Source: Propionibacteriaceae bacterium (GTDB lineage: Bacteria; Actinomycetota; Actinomycetes; Propionibacteriales; Propionibacteriaceae). From it: 64,000 nucleotides of DNA. Below the pieces are notes generated by a model that made no database searches, was not told where the DNA came from, and saw only the letters and a program-made list of their open reading frames with translations. The stretch is taken from the NCBI GenBank assembly GCA_031285845.1, contig JAITVK010000022.1, forward strand, positions 90,983 to 154,982, written 5' to 3'. Shown here in pieces: positions 42,089 to 52,000 of this stretch. A program made the position numbers and the translations under genes. Numbering within the stretch: position 1 is the stretch's first letter; each line of letters starts with the position of its first letter.

Positions 42089-42120
42089 AGTGGCCTTCCC
42101 CGGTTGGGAAGGCCACTCTT
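42089..42120 (+). terminator. Terminator after lysis genes
   Basis: AGTGGCCTTCCC and GGGAAGGCCACT form a perfect 12-pair stem with loop CGGTT, followed by CTTTCG. Confidence 0.75.
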
Positions 42121-42147
42121 TCGTGTAGGTATGCTCCCCGGGGCGTG

Positions 42148-42219
42148 TCACTCTGTTGTGGTGGGGATCATCGCCGAGACTCGGTCCATCAGATCCGCCA
42201 AACGCTTACCCGAATGAGC
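42148..42219 (-). pseudogene. Inverted remnant of an integrase C-terminus
   Basis: The minus strand reads AHSGKRLADLMDRVSAMIPT then TTE and stop, against AHSHLAEVMDRVSAMIPTT at the end of the prophage integrase. The nucleotide match over the last 55 bases is about 75-80 percent by eye. A stop lies about 14 codons upstream, so no full gene remains. It points inward from attR, opposite to int. Confidence 0.75.
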
Positions 42220-42296
42220 TAGTTTTGCCCTCTTAAGAGCACGATAGGTGCACGCCATCTAGGCTTCCACCCGATGCGATGATCATAATACCTAGT

Positions 42297-42320
42297 CATA
42301 ACGGGGTTATGGAGTCCATA
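42297..42320. repeat. Two overlapping inverted repeats beside attR
   Basis: CATAACGGGGTTATG (42297-42311) and TATGGAGTCCATA (42308-42320) abut the att core at 42323. Possible Int or excisionase binding sites. The interval 42121-42322 has no intact gene. Confidence 0.4.
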
Positions 42321-42322
42321 GT

Positions 42323-42381
42323 TGGAGGTTCAACTCCTCTCTCGCGCACAAAATGACCCCGGTCTTCGGACCGGGGTTTTT
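42323..42381 (+). repeat. attR core with duplicated tRNA-Leu 3' end and terminator
   Basis: Identical to 3215-3273. 42323-42348 is the detached 3' piece of tRNA-Leu (T arm and acceptor strand); the rest is the original terminator copy. It lacks the 5' half, so no tRNA is made here. Confidence 0.95.
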
Positions 42382-42488
42382 GTTTTCTGTGCCGCCAGGT
42401 TTGTGTGCGGGACGGTCGTACGTACGAGAATCGGGGCCCCTCGCCCAGTGACGAAGAGCCCCGATCGCCAATGATCGTCCAGATCAGG

Positions 42489-43070
42489 TCACTTGGAGAT
42501 CATGGATGCGCTGCAGGTGATGAAATCCTCACCGGTTTGAGTGGTGACGCTCTTGCCGTCGATCTTGATCTCGCAGGTCAGGGTCTGGCCGTCGGTGCGC
42601 AGGTCGCCGGTGACGGTCAGGGTCGCGGCGAGGTCGGAACCTTTGCCGGTCTCCGACTTCGTCCAGTTTCCGGTGAAGGATTCGTTGGAGGTGCCGCTGG
42701 TTCCCCAGCTGGCTTTGGCCTCACCGGCGCTCGAGGTGGCGATGTATTCGACGATCATAGGTTTGTTCAAGGCGTTGTCGGCTGCCTGGGCCGCGGCGTT
42801 CAGCACCACCACGGAGATGACGATCGCGATCACGCCGAGGAGCAGCGCGGCCAGGGACAGACCTTTCGGGCGATGGGTCAGCAGGGCGATGAGACCGAGG
42901 ACGGCCGCGAGCACGCCCAAGATGATGGCGCCGATGTTGAGTAGGGGGATGAATGAGCCGAGGATGGCGAGGACGCCCAGGACGAGCCCGGCGATCGCTA
43001 GACCCGAGCCTGCTTTGGCCGGAGGTGTCGCTGCGGGCGTTGTCATCTGTTCTGTGGTGGTTGAAGACAT
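42489..43070 (-). CDS. DUF4190 membrane protein with MmpS-like C-terminal domain
   Basis: 193 residues. Thr-rich N-terminus, then hydrophobic helices (LAIAGLVLGVLAILGSFIPL, IGAIILGVLAAVLGLIALL, LAALLLGVIAIVISVVVL), and an exported domain with KPMIVEYIATSSAGEAKAS, TLTVTGDLRTDGQTLTCEI and a final ITCSASM like MmpS-type beta domains. RBS AAGGA before ATG 43070. Downstream, 42430-42465 can fold as a hairpin (ATCGGGG/CCCCGAT). Confidence 0.8.
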   Translation of the reverse strand: MSSTTTEQMTTPAATPPAKAGSGLAIAGLVLGVLAILGSFIPLLNIGAIILGVLAAVLGLIALLTHRPKGLSLAALLLGVIAIVISVVVLNAAAQAADNALNKPMIVEYIATSSAGEAKASWGTSGTSNESFTGNWTKSETGKGSDLAATLTVTGDLRTDGQTLTCEIKIDGKSVTTQTGEDFITCSASMISK

Positions 43071-43138
43071 GGTGATCCTTCTTGATCGGGGGATGAACAC
43101 CTCAACATTAGTCCATGTCAAAGCCGATTTTCGGGGGC

Positions 43139-43154
43139 GGGGGGGGGGGGGGGG
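43139..43154 (+). repeat. Run of 16 G between divergent membrane-protein genes
   Basis: After one C it extends a GGGGG stretch, giving an almost pure G tract over 22 bases. It lies 69 bases before the DUF4190 gene and about 180 before the HtrA-like gene, where length change could alter transcription. Confidence 0.85.
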
Positions 43155-43336
43155 TGATTCTATGCTCAAATATGTCCGCGAAGAGCGCACCTTTGACCAT
43201 AATGTGGTTATCATGAAAAGAGGTGTTTTGTTTCTCAGCGGGACCCTTCTGGCGAGATTCAGTTGGGATCGAGACGACCTCTGTTCCTGGGCGCGACCCC
43301 AGTGGTAGTCTGACGATGGGGCGAAGGGAGGATGTT

Positions 43337-44668
43337 GTGGTCGACCACATGCCTGAGCAGCAGGCTTCTCACCGTGGGTTGGGAGGCGTCGACCCCGATC
43401 CTTACGCGCATCCGGATGTCGAATGGTCGGTCTATCCGGACACGACCCCGTCCCAGTCTGCCTCCTATCCAGTCCAGCCGGTCACGACGTCGTACCCGGT
43501 CAATCCACCTCGCCGCTCGACATGGAATCGGTGGTGGATCGCCGCGGCGACGGCTGTGGTCGTCTTGGTTGTCGGACTCGTCGCTTCGGGTTTGATGGGC
43601 AGCCGGGAAGTCACCAGCGCGGTTCCCTACGGTCAGTGGGGCCAATGGGATCCGGAGTCAGGCGAGATCCAGGAGTGGCACGACGCCGCGTGGGCGGGCG
43701 ATCCGTACGCCGACCTGTGGTATTCGGCTGATCCGAGCGAAGCTGCGGGCACGGTCCGTGTCAGCAGCCAGGGCACGCCCGTCACCACAGGATTGGTTGT
43801 CTCGGTCGGGGCGGGCGAAGCGACTGTCGTCGTGCCTTATCATGCAGTGGCTGGACGTGAACTGTTGCAGGCGGAGCAAGTTGACGGTGTCACCACGATC
43901 CAAGCACCGGCCCAGGTGGTGGGATTTGATGTCACCCATGATTTGGCGGTCCTGCGGGTCCTGGGCTGGCCGGTTGGGTCGGTCGCGGCGTTGGCGGCGT
44001 CCGACGCCGGATCCCACGCGGCGACCGTGGTCAGTCGTACTCGCGGTGACGAGGCTATGGAGATCTCGGGGGATTTCGATGTCTCCAGCGGCTCGGACTA
44101 TGCCCAGATCACCATTGGAGATCCCCAGCTCGACCAAGGCCACCCGCTGGGAATGGTGCGTGACCTGATCGGGTTGACCTTGGAAGGATCAAGTGGCGAT
44201 GACGGGGTCCTGTTCAATCAGGATGGCGCCGCCATCGGCTTGGTCATCCGCTCGCTGCCCGAGCCCGGCCGATCAGGACAGGCCACTTCGGTTTACGCCG
44301 TTCCGATCAGTCAGATTCGTACGTTCGCTGCCACCGTGGCCGCGGGCAAGGATTCCGGCAATGTTCGCGTCGGTCCGGCTGGCGATCTTGGGTTCGACCT
44401 GGTGTGGGAGTCAGCGACCGCCCAGGATAGCGTCACCGTCACGGCCCTGACACCAGGAGGCGCGGCTGAACAGGCGGGCATGACGGTGTCGGATCGGCTG
44501 GTGTCGATCGACGGGATTTCGATGCGCCACGTCCAAGGGGCACAGATCGGACCCGAAGGGGTCATACGCATGCTCGAACCGGGCAGCGCCGTGATCGTCG
44601 AATGGGAGTCCACACTCGACGGGAGCAGTCACAGCGCGAGTCTTCCGGTTCAAGAGAGCCAAAGTTAG
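43337..44668 (+). CDS. Membrane-anchored HtrA-like (trypsin-fold plus PDZ) protein
   Basis: 443 residues from GTG 43337 (GGGAGG five bases upstream); ATG 43316 is an alternative. Pro-rich cytoplasmic part, one helix (WIAAATAVVVLVVGLVASGL, about 68-87), a chymotrypsin-like domain with the His position in VVVPYHAVAG and Asp in DVTHDLAVLRV, and a C-terminal PDZ (LTPGGAAEQAGMTVSDRLVS). The usual GNSGGP loop appears as GSSGDDGVLFNQDGAAIG: the Ser is kept but GGP is lost, so protease activity is doubtful. Confidence 0.8.
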   Translation: MVDHMPEQQASHRGLGGVDPDPYAHPDVEWSVYPDTTPSQSASYPVQPVTTSYPVNPPRRSTWNRWWIAAATAVVVLVVGLVASGLMGSREVTSAVPYGQWGQWDPESGEIQEWHDAAWAGDPYADLWYSADPSEAAGTVRVSSQGTPVTTGLVVSVGAGEATVVVPYHAVAGRELLQAEQVDGVTTIQAPAQVVGFDVTHDLAVLRVLGWPVGSVAALAASDAGSHAATVVSRTRGDEAMEISGDFDVSSGSDYAQITIGDPQLDQGHPLGMVRDLIGLTLEGSSGDDGVLFNQDGAAIGLVIRSLPEPGRSGQATSVYAVPISQIRTFAATVAAGKDSGNVRVGPAGDLGFDLVWESATAQDSVTVTALTPGGAAEQAGMTVSDRLVSIDGISMRHVQGAQIGPEGVIRMLEPGSAVIVEWESTLDGSSHSASLPVQESQS

Positions 44669-44736
44669 GGAACCGATGATTCGGCCCTCGGTTTCCCGGT
44701 GGTGAGTTGACGGGCCGAGTTGTGTCAGGAGGTATC

Positions 44737-45744
44737 GTGTCCACCACTCAAACCGCGCGATCGAACAGCGGCTTGGTTCTGCCGCATGGCGTCGACGTCG
44801 CTCGTACGGCGATCAAGATCTCGATCATTGGAGCCGGTTTCGTCGGCTCCACCATCGCGTACACTCTGGTGGCCCGCGGTGTCGCCTCGGATCTGGTTCT
44901 GGTCGACACCAACCAGGCCAGGGCTGAGGGCGAGGCGATGGACATTGCCCATGGCGCGCCTTTCGCCAAAGTCAGTTCGATTCGTGCCGGCGGTTACGAG
45001 GACACTGCCGAATCGGATCTGGTCATCATCACGGCGGGGACGAACCAGAAGCCCGGCGAGACTCGGTTGGATCTGATTCAGCGCAACGCCGCCATCATGC
45101 GCGACGTCGCCACCCAAGTGGCGAAGTTCTCCCCTCAGACGGTCCTGCTGGTGGTGTCCAATCCGGTCGATTCGATGAGCTTTGTCGCCCAACAGGTCAC
45201 GGGGTTTCCTGCCTGGCGGGTCATCGGGTCAGGCACGGTGCTCGACTCGTCACGGTTCCGCTACCTGCTGAGTTGCGAACTGGACTTCGTCGACGCGCGC
45301 AACATTCATGGGTATGTCTTGGGTGAGCATGGCGACTCGGAGTTCCTCGCCTGGAGCCTGGTCAATGTCGCGGGCATGGGCATCGATGAAACGGCTGAGG
45401 CTTTCGGAGTTGATTTTGGTCTTGACAAGAGGAAAGACATCGCAGATCGGACTCGGCGGGCGGCGTACGAGATCATCGCGCGCAAAGGGGCCACGTACTA
45501 TGGCATCGGGATGGCGGCCACCCGGATCGTCGAGGCGATTGTGCGCGACGAGCGATCGATCATGAGTTGCTCGACGCTGTTGGATGGGCCGTACGGCATT
45601 GACAAGCTCTACCTGTCGCTTCCGGTGGTGTTGGGTCAGCACGGCGTCTCGCACGTGTTCACTCCACAACTGACACCTGAGGAGATGGCGGCTCTGGGGC
45701 GCAGCGCCGAGGTTTTGCGCTCAGCGCAGAACATGGTCGCCTGA
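44737..45744 (+). CDS. ldh: L-lactate dehydrogenase
   Basis: Reduces pyruvate to L-lactate with NADH. 335 residues: nucleotide fold IIGAGFVGSTIAYTLVARG, ITAGTNQKPGETRLDLIQRN, NPVD motif VVSNPVDSMS, catalytic His in VLGEHGDSEFLAWS. RBS AGGAGG four bases before GTG 44737. An extra 20-residue N-terminus precedes the usual start. The 276 bases after it (45745-46020) hold only a candidate TACAAT -10 at 45970-45975 for the next gene. Confidence 0.95.
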   Translation: MSTTQTARSNSGLVLPHGVDVARTAIKISIIGAGFVGSTIAYTLVARGVASDLVLVDTNQARAEGEAMDIAHGAPFAKVSSIRAGGYEDTAESDLVIITAGTNQKPGETRLDLIQRNAAIMRDVATQVAKFSPQTVLLVVSNPVDSMSFVAQQVTGFPAWRVIGSGTVLDSSRFRYLLSCELDFVDARNIHGYVLGEHGDSEFLAWSLVNVAGMGIDETAEAFGVDFGLDKRKDIADRTRRAAYEIIARKGATYYGIGMAATRIVEAIVRDERSIMSCSTLLDGPYGIDKLYLSLPVVLGQHGVSHVFTPQLTPEEMAALGRSAEVLRSAQNMVA

Positions 45745-46020
45745 ACTGACTTGTCTGAGCGGGACCAGGCTGCGGGGCGGTCGGCGCCGTTCGGGTCGAT
45801 CGTCGGGTCGCCTCGACTAGGTGCGCGGTGGCGCGCCTTGGCGCGACAAGAGCGATCATGGCCGACTGTTGGTCTGGGCTGGGTCGCTAGACCAGCGTGT
45901 CGTGTGGTGGGTTGAGAGGGAATTCTCACCTAAACCTGGAGTGATATTTCTATTATCTCAACCTGCCATTACAATGACATCCAAACGATCACTCAGTGAT
46001 TCACTGTGTCGGAGGTTGTC

Positions 46021-49000
46021 TTGTCTGTTATGCATCGCTGCGAACGTCTGTTCGCCGTCGTTCTTGCGACCCTGCTCACCGCGACGTTAGCGGGGCCCGT
46101 GAGCGCGCCCGTGGCCCAAGCGGCTCCGGCCGACGTCGTCACCAGCTTCGTGCTCACCCCCAGCAGTGATCCGACCCAGTTGGCGGGCAAAGAGCTAGGT
46201 TTCACCTGGCGAATCACCACCAACGCCGCTTCTGACGCTCGAGTCACCTCCCCGGTGGTCAAAGTCACCTTCCCGGCCGGTTGTGTCATCTCGGTCAACC
46301 CGTCGTCGGTGGGCAACTCGACCCCTGTGGTCACCCAGGTCGATGGAAAGTACGTCGTGTCATGGGAGTTGCCCGACATCACCGGCGGGCAGTCCTACGA
46401 AGTGCCGATGGTGCTCAACACGTCGGATGGGCGTTGCGTCAACAATGAGAAGGTGCCCGTGACGGCGGTGGTTGAAGATGGTGCTGGCGCGACCATGCCT
46501 GCCAACTCCGACGCGCCGCTGAATTTCACTGTGACCACCGGCGATCCGACCGTCAAAGGGTCGACTCCGGACATGGGTGGACAAGACAATCCACCAGTGT
46601 CCACCACGTATGGTGGCAAATCCAATGACGGTGGCAAGACCCTCAGCACAAACCTTGACGAGTTGACCTGGGTTCCGTTCAACTACAGCTCCGGCTGGTC
46701 GACCGACCCCGGCGGTCGTGACTTCTCCTCAGTGGTGGTGCGCAACGCACTCCCGGCTGGAGCGACGTTCGATCCGGCCAAGAACCCCGGCTGGAAGCTC
46801 AGCGCCGACGGACAGTCGGTGGAATACACCCTGCCGGGCACGATCCGCCGAGCTGACATGGCCCGCCTGCTGGACAAACTGCACTTGTATCTGAAGTTCC
46901 CCGGCGCAGCCACCTCGCAGCCGCTCGACAATCGTGTCACCCTGATCGGCACTCCGGTCAACCCCGACCCAGGGGAGAAACCCTACGAGGCCACCTCCAA
47001 CGCGCCTTTCCAACTGGTCGGGGCGTGGGCTCCCACCGGTGTGCTTCAGAAGTACGGCATGACCACCGTGTATGACACGCAGACCGCTCGCGAAGCCGGC
47101 GCGGCGTACGTCATCGAGGTCACCAACAAGGCCACGGACGCCAAAATGAACTTCCTGGCCAGTGACTACTCCGAACTGGCGAAGAACCGCCCAGCCAACG
47201 ACATCAACACTCGCAACCTCGACTCGCGGCTCTACTTCAACAGTCTGACTTTCCGTAACCCGATCGACGACCGCAACAATCCGAAGCGTTGGTCGGGGCC
47301 CGTCGACATTCTGACCTGCGAGAATGACGGACCGCCGACCGTCGTCGCGACCGTGACCGTCCCGACGGGCACCAACACCGTCGATGTGCCGTTGCCGAAC
47401 GGCCCATCGATCACCTGCGTTCAGGTGCGCGGCCATGACGGCGCGACGATCGGTCCCGAGCAGATCCTCACATGGGTAGTCAACACCAGTTTTCGTGACC
47501 CCAGTGTGTCCGCATTGGAAGGCGGGCAGTCCAATCAGGCGTTCAACACGGCGTACCTCCAGGCTGGCTGGGACGACGGGCGCGCCCCGCTCAGCGGAAT
47601 TCCGACCGCCGTGGTGGGCATGGACCCGATTCAGACCTACAAACCGTTGATGCGAGTCGTCAAAGATGTGGTGAACATCAACGGCGCCAATTCGGGCGGC
47701 AACATGGATGGAGCCCAGGTGGTGGTCGGCAATGTCGTCACCTGGGAGGTGCGACCCTTCATCTATAACGTCGTTCCAGGGCTGACGTCGATGGATTCGG
47801 TCAGCCTGGTCGACATGCTGCCCCCGGGCTTTGTCTACAACCCCGGCAGTGTTCGCGGCTACATCAACACCAGTGCCAACACGGTGGCTCAACTGGGCGA
47901 GCCGACCATTATGGACAACTACCACGGTTCAGGTCGGCAGGCGCTGATCTGGAAGACTCCGCCGATTCAAGGGTTGACCAGTTCGACGGTGCTCGTGATG
48001 GACGCGGTTTTCCAGACCACTGTCACCGCCGAAGTCACCCAGGGGCGCAACACCAACGAGTCGTACCTGCTGTGGGAGTCCGAGCCAGACATGGTTCCCG
48101 ACGGGGCGGGTCTGAAAGACAAGTACGATCTCAATGACAATGGCAATCGGGACGAGTCCTTGGCTGGCGACGACGCTTTCGTGATCTACGCGCCTCCGAA
48201 AGCACTGCTGACCTCCAAGCGGGCCAAAGGCGGCTACGATTCGACCTTCCTGGCCGCCCCCCAGGTCGCCACGTCGGACATCACCAATGGTGTGGTGGAG
48301 TATCTGTTGCGTTACACCAACAACTCAATTCAAGACGTCACGTCGATGACGACCATCGACGCCCTGCCGCGCACGGGTGACCAGACGCTGTCGACGGGCT
48401 CGGCGCGTGACTCCGAATTCGCCGTACGCTTGACCGGGCCGATCATTCCTCCTGCGGGACGGGAAGCTGACTTCACCATCACGTACACCACCGATCCTGT
48501 GGCTGGGCGCAACGCGCGCGATCTGAACAGCGGCGCCACGTGGATCCCGACGCCGACCGATTGGTCGACCGTCACGGCGTTTCGAATCCAGTTGAATCCG
48601 GGTAAGGCGATCCTCCAAACCCAGGTGGTCGACTTCACAGTCCAGGGGGCGTTAGCTTCGTCAGATCCGGCCCAAGTCGGCAAGACGGCGTTCAACTCGT
48701 TCTCGACTTCGCTGACGAAAGACGCCTCCGCCTTCTTCGAGTCTGGCCTGTCGGGCCTGACGATTGTCGACCGCAACCCCCGGCTGGTGTTGGGTAAGAC
48801 CGTCGATCCGGCTGATGGGACCCAAGTACGCTCCGGCGACAAGTTGACATACACATTGCGGTTGGATAATTCGAAGGGCACCGCGCCCGCGTCGGTCAAC
48901 GCCGCTGATGATCTGACCAGTCTGTTGGACGATGTCACGATCGACCGGTCGAGCCTGACAGTGTCCAGTCCCGAGGCCACGGCCACTTGGAGCGCGGACG

Positions 49001-52000
49001 GCAACTCCTTGGTCTTGGGTGGCACTGTTCCGACCGGCGGGGTGATCACTGTCACCTACCAAGCCACGGTACGCCCCGATGGCAGTCGTGGCGACGACTC
49101 GGCCAAGAACTGTCTTGCGGACGCCTGCACCATCAACCCGATTCTGCCGCGCGTGCCCAATTTGGTGTCGCGCAAGAATGTCGATCCGGCCGACGGCACT
49201 CAGGTGACGCCCGGACGAGTTCTGACGTACACCTTGACGTTGGACAACACCACTGGCACTGGCCCGGCTCCGATCGACCTGGCGGATTCAGTGTCCGACG
49301 TGCTTGATGACGCGACGATCGATCAGAGCAGTCTGAACGTGTCGTCACCCAACGTCGTCGGCTCGTGGACCGAAGGTGGGGCCAAGCTGTCTTTGCTGGG
49401 CAGTGTGCCGGCGGGCGAGTCCGTGACGGTAACGTATGAGGCGACGGTGAAGCCTTACGGTAGTCACGGGAATCAGCGGGTGGATAACTGTTTGGGGGAT
49501 AGTTGTGTGCATAATCCGGTGACGCCGGGTGTGGCGAAGTTGGTGTTGGTGAAGGTGGTGGATCCGGTTGATGGGACGCCGGTGGAGCCGGGTCAGGTGT
49601 TGACGTACACGCTGGTGTTGGATAACTCGTTGGGTACGGCTGTTGCGCCGGTGGATGTGACTGATGATGTGTCGGGTGTGGTGGATGATGCGGTGGTGGA
49701 TCAGTCGTCGTTGGTGGTGTCGGATCCGGGTGTGAAGGCGTCGTGGTCGTCGGATGGTCGTGGTGTGGTGTTGTCTGGTGGTGTGCCGATTGGTGCGAAG
49801 GTGACGGTGACGTATAAGGCGATGGTCAAGGATTCTGGTCCTCGTGGTGACGGCAAAGTGGTGAATTGTCTGGCGGACAGTTGTGTGAATAATCCGGGTG
49901 TGTCGAAGTTGGTGACGGGTAAGTCGGTGGATCCGGTCAATGGGACTCCGGTGAAGGCTGGTGACACGTTGACGTACACGTTGACGTTGGATAACACGAC
50001 GGGGTCGGCGCCTGCGGTGGTGGATGTGGTTGATGATGTGTCGAAGTTGTCTGATGATGCCACGGTGGATCCGGCGAGTGTGGTCGTGTCGGATCCGGGT
50101 GTGACCGCGACCCTGGTGGGTGACACGAGTCTGAAACTGACCGGCGTCGTTCCCGCTGGACAACGTACCACCATCACCTACAAAGCAACGGTGAAGGCCG
50201 ACGGCAGTCGTGGTGATGATTCGATCGGAAACTGCCTGGAACAGACCTGCACGGCCAACCCCGTGGAGCCTGGTGTGCCGAAACTCGTGGCGTTGAAGTC
50301 AGTCGATCCGGCTGATGGGACACCGGTCGAACCTGGCCAGACGCTGACGTACACCCTGACGTTGAGCAACACCGACGGCACCGCGCCCGCTCCGGTGAAT
50401 CTGGTCGATGATCTAGCGGGCGTGCTCGATGACGCCACGGTCAACCAGTCGTCACTGAGGGTCAGCGATCCTCGGGTGACTGCGACGTGGATCGGCGGGG
50501 GCACGAAGCTGCAGTTGGGCGGTGAGATCCCGGTTGGCGCCACGTTCACGGTGACGTTCACGGTGACAGTGAAAGACGCTGGTGTGCGCGGCGGCGACGG
50601 ACTGATCAACAACTGTCTAGGCAGCAGCTGCACCACTAATCCTGGTGTGCCGAAACTCGTGACATTGAAGTCGGTCGACCCGGCCGACGGCACTCCGGTG
50701 TTGGATGGTGAGACGGTGACGTACACCTTGACCTTCGACAATTCGGCCGGGACCGCTCCGGCCCCCGTCAGCGCTCAGGATGCGCTGGATGATGTGATCG
50801 ACGACGCCATGCTGGATCCGAACTCGCTCGTGGTGTCAGATCCCTCGGTGACGGCCACGTGGTCGGCCGACCAGACTCAGCTCGATCTGTCAGGCAGCGT
50901 CGCGCCTGGGGCGACAGTGACGGTCAAGTTCACGGTCACGGTGAAGCCGACGGCTGACCGTGGCAACCAGAAGCTGACCAACTGTCTGGGTGTGTCCTGC
51001 GTCGACAACCCGACGCCACCACAATTGCCAGCGCTCATCCTGCTGAAGTCGGTCACCCCTGCTGACGGCACGCCGGTCAGAGCGGGCGACACCTTGACGT
51101 ACACCTTGACTTTGGACAACACCGGCGGCGCGGCTGCGGCTCCGGTCGACGTGACTGACGCGGTGGATGGTGTGATCGATGACGCTCGACTGAATCGCGA
51201 CAGCCTGACAGTGTCCGATGGCTCGGTGAAGGCGGATTGGTCCGCCGACAGTCGAAGCCTGATCTTGTCGGGCGGTGTTCCGGCGGGTGCGAAGGTGACG
51301 GTCACCTTCACCGTGACTGTGCTGTCTGACGCGACCCGAGTCGGTGATGATTCGGTGGAGAATTGTCTGGCCTCCGATTCCTGTGTGAAGAATCCGATCC
51401 CGCCGCGTGAGCCGAAGTTGGTCGTACGCAAGTCGGTCGATCCGGCCAACGGCGCCCCGGTCAAGGCTGGTGAGCGGTTGACGTACACGTTGACGTTGGA
51501 TAATTCGGCTGGCACGGCTCCTGCTCCGGTGGATCTGAGTGATGATTTGTCGGATGTGGTTGATGATGCGACGGTGGATGTGTCGAGTGTGGTGAGTTCG
51601 GATTCTGGTGTGTCGGCCGCCTTGTCGGGTGATGGTCGCGCTCTGTTGTTGAAGGGTGCTGTGCCGATTGGTGCGACGGTGACGGTGTCGTTCACGGTGA
51701 CCGTGAAGGCTGATGGCGCCCGTGGTGATGACTCGGTCGGAAACTGCTTGGAGAAGGCATGCGTCAAGAACCCCATTGCTCCACCGGAGCCGAAGTTGGT
51801 GGTGTTGAAGTCGGTGGATCCGGTGAATGGGACTCATGTGGTGGCTGGTGAGCGGTTGACGTATACGTTGACGTTGGATAACACCGAGGGTAAGGCTGCG
51901 GCTCCGATTGATGTGACGGATGATTTGTCGGATGTGGTTGATGATGCGACGGTGGATGTGTCGAGTGTGGTGAGTTCGGATCCTGGTGTGTCGGCGAGTC

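Larger units (their letters stand above)
3215..42381 (+). mobile_element. Prophage (siphovirus type), integrated in tRNA-Leu(CAG)
   Basis: A 39.1-kb element bounded by a perfect 59-bp direct repeat. It holds, left to right: tyrosine integrase, immunity region, early/recombination operon, terminase and head genes, tail genes with tape measure, and lysis genes. No structural module is missing and no structural gene is visibly broken, so it may be inducible. I see no recognisable helicase or polymerase, so replication probably leans on the host or on unrecognised genes near 18955-20468. Confidence 0.95.
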
